Positions 43,725-52,798 are shown, counted from the stretch's first letter. The stretch: 64,000 bases of DNA from Fictibacillus aquaticus (GCF_002245695.1 NZ_NOII01000001.1:1054001-1118000), one strand, 5' to 3'. Notes: generated by a model from the sequence alone, not told the origin. Made by a program: numbers and translations.

Positions 43725-43837
43725 GTTATATCACTTCTTTCATTTAAGTTTAAGAAATTAAACTTCAAATCAGTTCTTTTTATAAAAGGTGAATACCCCG
43801 AATTAATACTCTGCATGCTTCTTTTACATAGAAAAAA

Positions 43838-43866
43838 AGCATTACCAACTCGGCAATGCTCTTTTC
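43838..43866 (-). terminator. Terminator, GCRTTGCCG family (degenerate)
   Basis: AGCATTACC pairs with GGCAATGCT (one mismatch), with A7 on the left and CTTTTC on the right. Confidence 0.65.
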
Positions 43867-43867
43867 T

Positions 43868-44164
43868 TCACACCCGTTTTTTCACAACAAAAATAGTCAG
43901 CCCGATCGTAAAGAAAATCGCACTCATCCATGACATGACGATGAAATCCAGTGTCTGAGAGCTGACATCTAGATACAGCTTTGAACAGAGGTAAACAACG
44001 TAGCCGGCTGAAAGCATGATGAATGAATTGGTAAATGCTTTGGATAAGATGTATTGGCCTCTCTCGTCCTTTCCTTCGCCACTGAGAACAAACTTTACAT
44101 AAGCAAAACTACCGATCATATAGCCTAAAAATACGATTACCATCATGACTGTCATCACTGTCAT
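43868..44164 (-). CDS. Membrane protein paired with HTH regulator (DUF2178-like)
   Basis: 98 aa, three to four hydrophobic segments. I start at ATG 44164, which has GAGGAGG nine bases upstream at the end of the preceding regulator gene. Small membrane proteins with this hydrophobic pattern, next to a compact Xre regulator, are widespread in Firmicutes; the DUF2178 assignment is tentative. The membrane protein may sequester or respond to the regulator. Confidence 0.68.
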   Translation of the reverse strand: MTVMTVMMVIVFLGYMIGSFAYVKFVLSGEGKDERGQYILSKAFTNSFIMLSAGYVVYLCSKLYLDVSSQTLDFIVMSWMSAIFFTIGLTIFVVKKRV

Positions 44165-44165
44165 C

Positions 44166-44375
44166 TTATTTTTCCTCCTCTTCAATTGAGAATATGTCCG
44201 TTACCTCTTTGCCGAAAAGACGTGCGATTTGAAAAGCAAGAATTAATGAAGGATTATACTTGTTGGCTTCTAAGGAGTTAATGGTCTGCCGGCTGACGCC
44301 CAACTGCTCTGCCACATACTGCTGCGTCCACTTTTGCTCAGCCCGCAGTACATGCAGATTGTTTTTCAGCTTCAT
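44166..44375 (-). CDS. Compact Xre/Cro-type HTH transcriptional regulator
   Basis: 69 aa, a single HTH domain: LHVLRAEQKWTQQYVAEQLG and VSRQTINSLEANKYNPSL (the recognition helix of the Cro/C1 class), then the helix LAFQIARLFGKEVTDIF. It belongs to the short YgzD/YozG-like group. It probably represses its own two-gene operon with the adjacent membrane protein. GGAGG lies upstream of the ATG. Confidence 0.85.
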   Translation of the reverse strand: MKLKNNLHVLRAEQKWTQQYVAEQLGVSRQTINSLEANKYNPSLILAFQIARLFGKEVTDIFSIEEEEK

Positions 44376-44501
44376 AAACCTTCCATCCTCCCTCCTTATG
44401 ATTTTCCTTGATTGTAATATATTTTATACAAAATGTCAAAAATACATTACACGTGAATAATCTTCAGCAAGTCCTTTTACAGGTAAATTTGCACAAAAAA
44501 A

Positions 44502-44524
44502 CTCAGAGCTTTTAACGCTCTGAG
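44502..44524 (-). terminator. Terminator for the histidine phosphatase gene
   Basis: CTCAGAGC / GCTCTGAG perfect stem, TTTTAAC loop; leftward tail of seven T. Confidence 0.8.
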
Positions 44525-44551
44525 CTTGACATAAAGCTTTTATACGAATAC

Positions 44552-45139
44552 TTATGAGCTAACCTCTACCTCCTCACTCCATAATCTTTGGACATTCACT
44601 AATTCCAGTTCGTTGAATTCCATTCTATAAATATCAGGTTTTGTTGTATTTTTTAGGAAACTCAAGTCGTAATGATCATTGAAATATCCCATCATTAACG
44701 TCATAACAGCTCCGTGAGAACCGAAAACAACTTTTTTATCTCGATAGGTGTTTAACAGTTCTTTTAAAACGGTAACCGCCCTTTGTTGACAATCAGCATT
44801 TGATTCTCCGCCCTCTAAAGTAAAGTCGGGATTTAAGAATGACTTTTCTAACAGAGGAGCCAATTCCTGATCAGATACCCGATTTCCATCAGGGGAAAAT
44901 ATCCTTTCTTTCAAATCTTCAATCACTAATACATCCTTTCCTATTTTTTTTGCTAAATTTTCGACAGTTGAAATAGAACGTATGTATGGACTTGAAACCA
45001 CGATATCAATCTGCTCATCTTTCAATAAATCAGTTACTCGCTGAGCATCTACAAGACCCTTTTCGGTTAAAACTCTTGTTCTTTCATTACCTTCTTTAGG
45101 CGACTCACCGTGCCTTACCATATAAACAAACGTACTCAT
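44552..45139 (-). CDS. Histidine phosphatase (phosphoglycerate-mutase superfamily)
   Basis: 195 aa. Catalytic MVRHGESPKEGN with the RHG motif at residues 8-10, SSPYIRSISTVENL supplying the second arginine, and the second histidine in VVFGSHGAVMTLMM. It dephosphorylates small phosphorylated molecules; the substrate is unknown. I start at ATG 45139 (MSTFVYMVRHGES) because GGAGG lies 5 bases upstream, and the upstream TTG is inside that site. Confidence 0.87.
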   Translation of the reverse strand: MSTFVYMVRHGESPKEGNERTRVLTEKGLVDAQRVTDLLKDEQIDIVVSSPYIRSISTVENLAKKIGKDVLVIEDLKERIFSPDGNRVSDQELAPLLEKSFLNPDFTLEGGESNADCQQRAVTVLKELLNTYRDKKVVFGSHGAVMTLMMGYFNDHYDLSFLKNTTKPDIYRMEFNELELVNVQRLWSEEVEVSS

Positions 45140-45170
45140 ACTTTCCTCCAATAGGCTTTAAGGATGTATA

Positions 45171-45206
45171 AAAAGGTGCGACACTTCTTACAATGTCGCA
45201 CCTTTT
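45171..45206 (-). terminator. Strong terminator for the exporter operon
   Basis: AAAAGGTGCGACA / TGTCGCACCTTTT perfect 13-bp stem, 10-base loop; leftward tail TTTTATAC. Confidence 0.88.
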
Positions 45207-45236
45207 GAAATAACTTAGCCATAATTAATTTAAAGG

Positions 45237-45668
45237 CTACTTTCCTTGTAATGTTTTATAAAAACCTGCACCTGTATCTTCAAAACCTTTACTTCTATAA
45301 AAATGATGAGAGTCAACTCGTCGTTTTCCTGTGTTCACCGCAAGTTTATTAATCCCTTGCTTTTGTGCCCATTCTTCCGCACTATTGATTAGTTGTTTTC
45401 CGATTCTTTTGTTGCGATGCTCTTCTTTTACGACGAGAGCAATGATCCTTACATATAATTCGTCTTTCTCATAGGCATACCCTCTAAACATTCCAACCAT
45501 ACCCAGTAGAACACCGTCTTCATCGGCAACCAAAGTGTGGTAATTAGGATCATGATTAATCTTCTCAAAACGGTTCTTCATTTGCTCTTCTTCTGTCGGG
45601 TATCCCAAATCTCCCATTAGGACAGCCAGTTCGGGGATGTCGCCTTTCTGCGCTTCTCTAATTACCAT
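45237..45668 (-). CDS. GNAT-family N-acetyltransferase
   Basis: 143 aa GNAT fold. The acetyl-CoA loop is VVKEEHRNKRIGKQLINSAE (Q/RxxGxG/A variant: NKRIGK), preceded by the strand IIALVV and followed by LAVNTGKRRVDSHHFYRSKG, typical of small-molecule acetyltransferases. It is the last gene of an apparent operon with the ABC-2 exporter (17 bases downstream of the ATPase), so it might modify the exported compound or confer resistance (inference). Confidence 0.85.
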   Translation of the reverse strand: MVIREAQKGDIPELAVLMGDLGYPTEEEQMKNRFEKINHDPNYHTLVADEDGVLLGMVGMFRGYAYEKDELYVRIIALVVKEEHRNKRIGKQLINSAEEWAQKQGINKLAVNTGKRRVDSHHFYRSKGFEDTGAGFYKTLQGK

Positions 45669-45685
45669 TCTGACTCTCTCCTCAT

Positions 45686-46666
45686 TTAACTAACCGTCTG
45701 ATTTCCCTTCGTTTGTCCACTCACAATCTCCAAATAAATCTTCCGCAACTCCATCTTCTTCCTCACAAGCTGTCTGATATTAAACGGTACAAGCTGCGAA
45801 ACAATCTCTCCAAATACCCGTTCTGCCACTTGTGTTTTCGGTACGCTAATGTTGATGATTGTATTTCCATTTGAAACGGTTATTGGCGTTTCTATAATTA
45901 TACCATTTTCCATTTTTTTCATAGATAATTTTGGGTATTCACTAAGTTCAATCTCATACCGATTTTCTTCTTCATACATTTCCTGCAGCTCTTCTATCGT
46001 CCCTTTTGTGATGATTCTTCCATCCATGATAAAGGCAATCTCATCACATAGCTCTTCTGCCTCTTCCATATCATGTGTAGTCAATATGATGGTCTTTCCG
46101 CGTGCTTTCAGATCCAACATGATCTCTCGCAAATCCTTCGTCCCTTCAGGATCAAGGCCTAATGTTGGCTCATCCATAAAAAGCAACTCTGGTTCATGAA
46201 TCAGCGTCCGAGCAATATGAAGTCGCTGTTTCATCCCTTTCGAATATCTCATCGTAAGCTGATGTTGAGCATTCGTCAGACCTAACCGTCCTAGCCAATA
46301 ATCAATTCTTTCCTCTAGAACATCAGTCGGTATTTTAAAAAGTGATCCGAAATAGCGCAGATTATCGCGTCCGCTCAGCTGCCAGTATAATCCGGTCTCT
46401 CCTCCGTACAGAAACCCAATCTTTGTCCGGATCTTTTTTTCATCTTTATAAATGTTATACCCTAGAACTTCTAACTCTCCAGATGAAGGGAGCAGCAGCG
46501 TATTCATCATCTTAATTGTTGTGGATTTACCAGCTCCGTTCGGACCTAGAAGGCCAAAGATGGTTCCTTTCTGCACTGTGAACGTAAGATCCTGAACGGC
46601 TTTTTTTACTGTACCTTTATTGTTGAACTCTCGTGACAGTTTATTTGCTTTGATGACATATTCCAT
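45686..46666 (-). CDS. ABC-2 exporter ATP-binding protein (DrrA-like)
   Basis: 326 aa. Walker A GPNGAGKSTT, Q-loop GLYWQLSGR, signature YSKGMKQRLHIARTL, Walker B LLFMDEPTLGLDP, H-loop TTHDMEE. The ~100-residue C-terminal extension is like that of daunorubicin-resistance-type ATPases. It energises the two adjacent permeases to export a drug, peptide or lipid. AAGGAGG before the ATG. The substrate is unknown. Confidence 0.92.
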   Translation of the reverse strand: MEYVIKANKLSREFNNKGTVKKAVQDLTFTVQKGTIFGLLGPNGAGKSTTIKMMNTLLLPSSGELEVLGYNIYKDEKKIRTKIGFLYGGETGLYWQLSGRDNLRYFGSLFKIPTDVLEERIDYWLGRLGLTNAQHQLTMRYSKGMKQRLHIARTLIHEPELLFMDEPTLGLDPEGTKDLREIMLDLKARGKTIILTTHDMEEAEELCDEIAFIMDGRIITKGTIEELQEMYEEENRYEIELSEYPKLSMKKMENGIIIETPITVSNGNTIINISVPKTQVAERVFGEIVSQLVPFNIRQLVRKKMELRKIYLEIVSGQTKGNQTVS

Positions 46667-46679
46667 TGTCTCAACCTCC

Positions 46680-47459
46680 TTAGGCTGGGTGTTTTCTGAA
46701 TTTATTAACTGACTCTAAATAGATGCTGTATCCCACAACAGAGAATATCGTTAAGATTAACAACTCGATATAAACATCCGGATTCGTCCAATATGGGATA
46801 TTATCCGTCAGGAATGCACGGAACGCATCGACTGAATGCCTAAGCGGAACAAATTCCGAGAGCGTTTGAAAAATAGGCGGAAGTTTCTCGACTGGCACCG
46901 TGAAATTTCCTACTAACATGAGAAACACAAGCGAGAAGTTAGGCAGCATCTGGCTGATTTTATCGTTTAAGTTTAATGCAGCTAAGAAGATTCCGAACGA
47001 ATACGCCGAAAGTGAAAACAGCAGTAATAATGGAATGGCCGCAAACAGCTTAAGCCAGTGTCCCAGCCCTGGAATCAGCAGCGAGCTGATGACGGCATAT
47101 GTAAAGAGGATGATGAAAAAGCCTTTAATAAAATAAACGATGGATCTCCCGATTAAAATCAGCAGCAATGACGTCTTTGAAATAGTTAACAGATCAATAC
47201 GGTTCTCATCAATTTCATCGCGTAATACGTTGTACACATCGATAAATAAAATGTGGGCAGCGGGGATTAAAATATTGCCGTACATCGCAAACTCTCTCAT
47301 CCCCTGGCCGCCGATTATATTCGCGATCCATATGAAGAACAATGATTGAAAGATAATTCGTACAGCGAACGTTCCGATAAATATCTTGAGAGGAAGTTCA
47401 TTTCTCTGCATCCTCCACGACAGCTTCGTGTTATAAAGAACAAACTGAAACGTATTCAT
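46680..47459 (-). CDS. ABC-2 transporter permease 2
   Basis: 259 aa with six membrane spans; ABC-2 family features include the amphipathic N-terminus (FQFVLYNTKLSWRMQRNELP) and the P/G-rich loop LVGNFTVPVEKLPPIFQTLS between the last spans, followed by EFVPLRHSVDAFRAF. Its start overlaps the upstream permease by ATGA. It forms the membrane channel with permease 1. Confidence 0.86.
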   Translation of the reverse strand: MNTFQFVLYNTKLSWRMQRNELPLKIFIGTFAVRIIFQSLFFIWIANIIGGQGMREFAMYGNILIPAAHILFIDVYNVLRDEIDENRIDLLTISKTSLLLILIGRSIVYFIKGFFIILFTYAVISSLLIPGLGHWLKLFAAIPLLLLFSLSAYSFGIFLAALNLNDKISQMLPNFSLVFLMLVGNFTVPVEKLPPIFQTLSEFVPLRHSVDAFRAFLTDNIPYWTNPDVYIELLILTIFSVVGYSIYLESVNKFRKHPA

Positions 47460-48217
47460 AGATTAATCTCTCCCCTCACTCTAATTTTGTTCATGATGAA
47501 TTGATAGATAACTCGGGCAAAGAGTCCATAAAGTATTGAAATCAACAGTGTATACATAAGAAACATCCAATCTACTCTGTTATGAATGAAAACGTCCTGT
47601 ATCCAGTGGGTGCTCCATGTAATCGGGAACAAATAGGCAATTCCTTTTATGAAAGGTGGAAAGTAATCGACTGAAACAATCATGCCGGATAACAAGAAAA
47701 TCGGGTACGTGACCGTTTGGATAATCTTGCCGCCGTGAATTGTAAGGAATAGGAGTAAGACAATTGGCAGTCCGATGGCGTATAACGCAGCGGAGTATAA
47801 TAAGATGCCGATGACGATGTAAATGAAATCGGTCATTCCGAGTGATATTTGAAAAACGGTTATTCCCGTTACAATGCTTATAACAAAACTCGGAGTCGAT
47901 AGCAGGATACAAAAGAACAGCCGCTTTGCCCATATTCCGAACAGATCGGTTTGCGATAATAAACTGTAAAATATCGTCCTCTCACGGTTAAACTCATGCC
48001 TGACGATGATGCCGCCTGCATATAGCAGCACTTGCCACATGGTCATCTGAGCTACACCAATAAAAACAGCTAATAATGCAGCGTCGCTTTTTCCTGAGGA
48101 TTGATACAAATAACCGAATAACAAGGTGAAAATGATTGGCTGGATGAAGATTTGAAAAATGATGGTCGGGTCTCCAAGCATCTTCGCTTGCTGGACCTTC
48201 AATATGTGATAAAACAA
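47456..48217 (-). CDS. ABC-2 transporter permease 1
   Basis: 253 aa with six spans, ABC-2 type: AKMLGDPTIIFQIFIQPIIF at the N-terminus and LLSGMIVSVDYFPPFIKGIA near the C-terminus. A TTG start at 48217 has GGGGGAAG five bases upstream. It is the first gene of the exporter operon and is transcribed divergently from the MocR regulator. Confidence 0.85.
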   Translation of the reverse strand: MFYHILKVQQAKMLGDPTIIFQIFIQPIIFTLLFGYLYQSSGKSDAALLAVFIGVAQMTMWQVLLYAGGIIVRHEFNRERTIFYSLLSQTDLFGIWAKRLFFCILLSTPSFVISIVTGITVFQISLGMTDFIYIVIGILLYSAALYAIGLPIVLLLFLTIHGGKIIQTVTYPIFLLSGMIVSVDYFPPFIKGIAYLFPITWSTHWIQDVFIHNRVDWMFLMYTLLISILYGLFARVIYQFIMNKIRVRGEINL

Positions 48218-48224
48218 TGTCTCT

Positions 48225-48344
48225 TCCCCCTAACAAGTGTTAATTTCTGTATAATTACTAATAGTACGTACTTGTTTGTTACTTGTCGCCACCCAATGTG
48301 GTGTGAATTTCCCCACCCAATTACATTAGGAAGGAACAACAGAC
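48225..48344. promoter_or_regulatory. Divergent promoter region with repeats (MocR operator candidate)
   Basis: Between the exporter operon and the MocR-like gene are a palindrome AGTACGTACT and repeated ACTTGT units (TACTTGTTTGTTACTTGT, plus AACAAGTGTT in inverse orientation just left). MocR regulators bind paired repeats in divergent regions, so these are probable binding sites. Confidence 0.5.
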
Positions 48345-49775
48345 ATGAATTGGTTACCAGACCACTCGGCGGGAGTGCCTATTTATAAACAGATTGCCGA
48401 ACATTACGAAAGTCTTATCGTCAAAGGTGAGCTGCTGCCAGGATCTCGCCTTTTAACAGAACGTAACCTGGCCATCCAGCTAGGGGTGAACCGAAGCACA
48501 ATAAAAAGTGCCTACAATGAGCTGAAGGCTTCTGGCTTAATAACGTCGATAAAAGGAAGCGGTACGATAGTCAGTGAATATTCATGGGAAATCGATCCTC
48601 CTAAACTGATCAACTGGAACCGTTTCAAGGGAGTGGCATTCAATCCAACGGCTGTAATTAACAGACGCATTCGTGAAGTCAGCCGAACCCCTGGAATGAT
48701 TGATTTTGCCAACGGCGGCATTTCAAAGAGCTTATATCCAGTCGAAGAACTTCAAAGATTATTGCAAAACATAGAGCTTACCGCCAACTTAGAATACTCC
48801 GATGTGAAAGGCGATCTCGAGTTTAGAAAGACACTCTCTGACCATTTAAAGAAACAATATGAGGTTAGTGCTGACACACAAGAAATCTTGGTAACGTCAG
48901 GCGCACAGCAAGCGTTCACCTTGATCACCCAATGCTTGCTTAACCCCGGAGACAGTGTAGCGGTCGAGTGCCCTTCATATGCGTATTCTTTAAAATGCTT
49001 TGCTGTAGCCGGTGTGAAAATGGTGCGGCTTTCTGTGGATGAAGAAGGAATGCGGCCTGAGGAAATAATAGAATTATATAAAAGGCATAGAATTCGCATG
49101 GTACTTACCCACCCTACTTTTCAAAATCCAACAGGAACCACGCTTAGCTTACATAGAAGAAAAAAGCTGCTGGAAATTTGCAGTGAGCTAAAGATTCCGA
49201 TTGTAGAAATCAACTTTATGAACCCTTTAGTGCATAATGATTGTGACCCTCCCTCGCCATCACTGTTGGCGTTGGATGCCAACAAGGAACTGGTCATCCA
49301 TATCGAGAGTTTGTCAGACACAGTCGCACCCGGCATGAGAATCGGTTGGGTCATCGGTTCAAAGTCAATTATCGAACGGTTGTCTGAAGTGAAACACGAA
49401 ATCGATCTTGGTACATCAGCCATCTCACAGCACATTGCCTCACAATATATCTCGAGCAGCTGGGCGAATAATGTAAGACGGTACACAGCAGAACTCACGA
49501 AAAGAAAACAGCTGATGAACCGTACACTTACAGAAGAGTTAAGCAATGAATTTGATTGGAGTACACCAGGAGGCGGAGGCACGATCTGGGGGAAGTTGAG
49601 GAAAACATGTAACGAACTTGAACTCTTGGAATCTTGTATTAAAGAAGGGGTCATGGTGGTACCAGGAAGTATTTATGGAGCAGATAAAGGATATGTGCGG
49701 CTTTCTTACGCGCACTGCCATGAGAACGAAATTGTTGAGGGGATTATGCGGTTTAAGCGGGCGCTGAGTGTTTAA
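48345..49775 (+). CDS. MocR-type regulator (GntR wHTH + aminotransferase-like), PLP lysine lost
   Basis: 476 aa. Residues 10-75 are a GntR winged helix (IYKQIAEHYESLIVKGELLP, RLLTERNLAIQLGVNRSTI); about 110-470 are a fold-type I aminotransferase-like domain (FANGGISKSLYP, VTSGAQQA, HPTFQNPTG with Asn261). Normally a YxGSFSKTLAPGxRxGY block carries the PLP lysine; here it is ESLSDTVAPGMRIGW, with Asp325 in its place, and the usual EDDY becomes EINF. It therefore cannot form the internal aldimine and may sense another ligand. Divergent from the ABC exporter, which it probably controls. Confidence 0.9.
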   Translation: MNWLPDHSAGVPIYKQIAEHYESLIVKGELLPGSRLLTERNLAIQLGVNRSTIKSAYNELKASGLITSIKGSGTIVSEYSWEIDPPKLINWNRFKGVAFNPTAVINRRIREVSRTPGMIDFANGGISKSLYPVEELQRLLQNIELTANLEYSDVKGDLEFRKTLSDHLKKQYEVSADTQEILVTSGAQQAFTLITQCLLNPGDSVAVECPSYAYSLKCFAVAGVKMVRLSVDEEGMRPEEIIELYKRHRIRMVLTHPTFQNPTGTTLSLHRRKKLLEICSELKIPIVEINFMNPLVHNDCDPPSPSLLALDANKELVIHIESLSDTVAPGMRIGWVIGSKSIIERLSEVKHEIDLGTSAISQHIASQYISSSWANNVRRYTAELTKRKQLMNRTLTEELSNEFDWSTPGGGGTIWGKLRKTCNELELLESCIKEGVMVVPGSIYGADKGYVRLSYAHCHENEIVEGIMRFKRALSV

Positions 49776-49869
49776 TTGGTTAACATTTATCTAATACAAT
49801 AATTTGCTAATCTTTTTCAGTAAACTAAGATTCTCTAACAATTAAAAATCATTATGGTTGGGGGCATGT

Positions 49870-50316
49870 ATGGTTACAATTCGTAAAGCTGAATTGAGTG
49901 ATTTGTCATTTTTATCAGACCTATATACTGAGTTGAGCGGGTATAAAACAAATCTTGACTTAATGAAACGAAATTTTAAAGTAATTTCAAACAATCCTAA
50001 TTATTTTGTGGTTGTTGCAGAAGATAATCAAGTTATTGTTGGGACTGCCATGGGGATTATCTGCAGCGACCTGGTTGGTAACTGTAACCCGTTTTTATTG
50101 ATAGAGAATGTAGTCGTTACATCATCTTTTAGAGGAAAAGGTATAGGTCAGTTATTAATGAAATTTCTTAAAAAAATCGGAAATGAAAATAATTGCAATT
50201 ATGTAATCCTAATATCTGGTGAGGTGAGAACCGATGCACACTCCTTTTATGAAAAGGTTGGATATGATAAACAGCTAGGATACAAAAAGAGATTGCAGCC
50301 TCAAACAAATAGTTAA
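49870..50316 (+). CDS. GNAT-family N-acetyltransferase
   Basis: 148 aa. It opens MVTIRKAELSDLSFLSDLY, then the acetyl-CoA loop VVTSSFRGKGIGQLLMKFLK (RGKGIG = Q/RxxGxG) and the C-terminal SGEVRTDAHSFYEKVGY. ATG 49870 follows GGGGGCATGT. Substrate unknown. Similar in layout to the other GNAT proteins of the window but not adjacent to them. Confidence 0.86.
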   Translation: MVTIRKAELSDLSFLSDLYTELSGYKTNLDLMKRNFKVISNNPNYFVVVAEDNQVIVGTAMGIICSDLVGNCNPFLLIENVVVTSSFRGKGIGQLLMKFLKKIGNENNCNYVILISGEVRTDAHSFYEKVGYDKQLGYKKRLQPQTNS

Positions 50317-50643
50317 TAATATTTAAAGTTATTTGCCCGGATAAATATGTGCATAGACTTAAAAAAATTGCCCCGTCCATAAGAACTGGGCTACACATCG
50401 ATTTTATTTCTAAAAATCTATTAAACCAGTAGAAAATTATTTTCTTTCGTGAGGGCTTTTCCATCCTTTTACCAATCGTATTAATCTGTCTTAATTTCAT
50501 AAACAGTCACTATGCCCTTATGAAGAGCACGCTACTATAACTAACAATAATCTAAGTGTCATAATTAGAACTCCAGTAATAAATTTCTCATTATTAAATG
50601 CACCTTTCATAAGGATTCTATTTGAACCTAAAGGAGATTCTTA
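50317..50643. other. Intergenic region, about 330 bases
   Basis: Between convergent genes. Low-complexity AT-rich sequence; I see no convincing gene, terminator hairpin or repeat. Confidence 0.45.
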
Positions 50644-51573
50644 TTATTTTGCAGGAGAACACTCTAATGCCCTTTCTATCTTGCTGCGGTTCTCATAAAT
50701 CCATAAAAACATTTGTTTATTTGTTTCAAAAAGAGATGCGTCATGACAGAAAAAAGCCATAAATATACTTTGAATGCACAACATGACATGCCAAATTGAA
50801 AGTATTTCTTGACTGCTCAATGGATTTACAGTCGAGTACCCTTTTACTAAATGAGCAATAAACTCGTCCCATTTTTCTCTTTGTTTATCATCGCCAAAGA
50901 TTTCACTCAGAACACTTGTTGAGCAATAGCACAGATCAAAGATTCTCACATTTACTTCGGCAATTTCAAAATCTAGAATCCCCTCTACTTGTTCGCCTTT
51001 AAAAACAAAGTTGGAAACATGAGTATCGCGGTGTATGAGCTGTTTCGGTAATTCATTAGCTATCTTCTGGATATCTGTCTCTATAGATTGGTAGATACTC
51101 TTTAATTGTGGATCATCATGTATTTTCATGACTTCTTTAAACGCCCAATGATAAACGATCTGATATAAATCCCGATCCGGAAATTTATCAGCTAAGGATG
51201 TACCTACTAAACTTTTATGCAGAAAACCAATTGTTTCACCAAGAGAAAGGGATATGGTAGAGTCTTCCAATGCATGATTAGCTTGTTTAATGTCACCTTC
51301 TATAAATTCATAGACAGTGTAAATTTCTTGATTCTGCAAGAAAGTAAACTCTCCTGATTGACTTGCCACAGGCAACTGAACTTTTATCAGATCTTCATCT
51401 AATTTTTTCAAAAGCGTAACTTCTGCCAGCACACTTTCTACATTGTCTTTTTTCTTTATTATGTATTTATTTTTATTTGTTTTTACTAAAGTAACCCTTG
51501 GAGATAACTCTTTCCATTCCAAGATCTTCAATCCCCATTGATTTGGAACTTGAATGTAGCTGCTTGCATTCAT
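50644..51573 (-). CDS. Phosphotransferase, aminoglycoside/choline-kinase family (APH)
   Basis: 309 aa kinase-like fold. ATP-binding lysine in KYIIKKKDN, catalytic loop LIHRDTHVSNFVF (H-R-D...N) and the metal-binding GILDFE. It phosphorylates a hydroxylated small molecule such as an aminoglycoside, choline or homoserine; the substrate cannot be read from sequence. GGAG before the ATG. Confidence 0.85.
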   Translation of the reverse strand: MNASSYIQVPNQWGLKILEWKELSPRVTLVKTNKNKYIIKKKDNVESVLAEVTLLKKLDEDLIKVQLPVASQSGEFTFLQNQEIYTVYEFIEGDIKQANHALEDSTISLSLGETIGFLHKSLVGTSLADKFPDRDLYQIVYHWAFKEVMKIHDDPQLKSIYQSIETDIQKIANELPKQLIHRDTHVSNFVFKGEQVEGILDFEIAEVNVRIFDLCYCSTSVLSEIFGDDKQREKWDEFIAHLVKGYSTVNPLSSQEILSIWHVMLCIQSIFMAFFCHDASLFETNKQMFLWIYENRSKIERALECSPAK

Positions 51574-51623
51574 GTTTATTTCTCCTGTCTTATGTTTTTT
51601 AGCTTGGCAGGTATCATTTCCTT

Positions 51624-51896
51624 CTATCCTTTTTCGGCGAACCCCGCTTTTCTTTTATTTTTAATTAACAATGCAATCACTGAAAAAAAGAAAATGATAA
51701 AACCCAATAATCCTATGGCTCCACCTTCAAAGCCCCTGACAACAAAATAGCTGTAAGCAATAATTCCAACCGATGAAGTTAAACCTAGCAGCGCAGGTAT
51801 TTGAATGATATAGCTATTGAACCTTATCTTTAAGTAAACTGTTAATAAGAGAATGATAACCCCAACCAAGCACCCAATCCCAAACAGCATTCCCAC
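51624..51896 (-). CDS. YesK-like membrane protein (90 aa)
   Basis: Three hydrophobic segments with the family pattern of a glycine-rich stretch between the last two (VVRGFEGGAIGLLGFIIFF). GTG start at 51896 with GGAGGAG six bases upstream. Similar to B. subtilis YesK; function unknown. Confidence 0.65.
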   Translation of the reverse strand: MGMLFGIGCLVGVIILLLTVYLKIRFNSYIIQIPALLGLTSSVGIIAYSYFVVRGFEGGAIGLLGFIIFFFSVIALLIKNKRKAGFAEKG

Positions 51897-51925
51897 TTCA
51901 TTCTCCTCCTTTTAAGGTAAGCCAA

Positions 51926-52234
51926 TTAGTTTTCACCAATCCCTTTAGCTAGCAATAAGAAAAAAACAAAGACCAGCACCGCTCCATTCGTTAACACACC
52001 AATTATCCCGGATAACCACCGCTTAGAGATTAACGCAAATATAATTCCAATAAATGAAGTTGAACTTAGAATGACAATGGCTAACCTCAAATCAGCGTTT
52101 GGTCCTCTTAAAATAAAAAACATACATGCGCTAGCCACAACCATTAGAATTGAAACAACTCCAAATTTATTAATTGTCTTCATCCCCCTGCTAAAAAAAT
52201 TTGTTCCCAAACTTTCTCTCACACTTAATCCCAA
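51926..52234 (-). CDS. Membrane protein (up to 102 aa), start uncertain
   Basis: Three hydrophobic segments (about 26-44, 51-68, 76-95) after a polar start. The longest frame starts at a TTG (52234) with no ribosome site; a GTG at 52222, a TTG at 52210 and ATG at 52183 (MKTINKFG) are alternatives, none ideal. Probably co-transcribed with the YesK-like gene. Unknown function. Confidence 0.55.
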   Translation of the reverse strand: MGLSVRESLGTNFFSRGMKTINKFGVVSILMVVASACMFFILRGPNADLRLAIVILSSTSFIGIIFALISKRWLSGIIGVLTNGAVLVFVFFLLLAKGIGEN

Positions 52235-52326
52235 TTATTTCAAATTACGCGGATATACTCAACCTTTTATTACCAATTAAAAAGGCGCTTACCTATTTCA
52301 GATAAGCATCCGTTTGTAAAATAAAT

Positions 52327-52761
52327 TTATTCATCATCTAAATCAACTTCAGCATATTCTTCTGAGGCAAGTATAAATGCTCTCAAATTAGGAGCACATT
52401 CTTCCAATACTCCATCTTCGTGATACAAATAATATATTTTATCCCCCATTACTCCATTACTTGTTTTGAAACATAACTTATCTCCAGACCCATCTTCTCC
52501 AATAGCAATAAAGTCATCTGGGATTTTTTCATCTTTAACTTCTGTATTTTGCCTTACAATATCATCCCAAGTCTTTTTAGGATTACTTTTCTCCCGAACA
52601 GGATGGAGTATCCATTCTCCTATTTCTGCGTTATTAACTAACGTAAAAAGCTCTTTATACTGTTTTGGAAAAACAGAGCCAAGTTTATCCTCTGCTGCCT
52701 TTAAATCTAGTTCACTCACTCCTGGTTTTCTTGTTTGAATAAAGTTTAATAAGTCTTCCAT
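52327..52761 (-). CDS. SMI1/KNR4 (SUKH-1) family protein
   Basis: 144 aa. SUKH features: LKAAEDKLGSVFPKQYKELF near the N-terminus (the E..LG..LP..Y...L pattern), EWILHPV, FIAIGEDGSGDKLCF and GDKIYYLYHEDG. SUKH proteins often serve as immunity partners of polymorphic toxins; no toxin gene is adjacent, so here it may be an orphan immunity gene or regulator. GAGGCGA before the ATG. Confidence 0.83.
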   Translation of the reverse strand: MEDLLNFIQTRKPGVSELDLKAAEDKLGSVFPKQYKELFTLVNNAEIGEWILHPVREKSNPKKTWDDIVRQNTEVKDEKIPDDFIAIGEDGSGDKLCFKTSNGVMGDKIYYLYHEDGVLEECAPNLRAFILASEEYAEVDLDDE

Positions 52762-52798
52762 TGAATCGCCTCGCTCTCATTGACTCCGCCTATCCTAT

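Noticed and set aside
49121-49654. Leftward frame of 177 codons inside the MocR-like gene
   Set aside because: Antisense shadow; no start signal and no recognisable domain.
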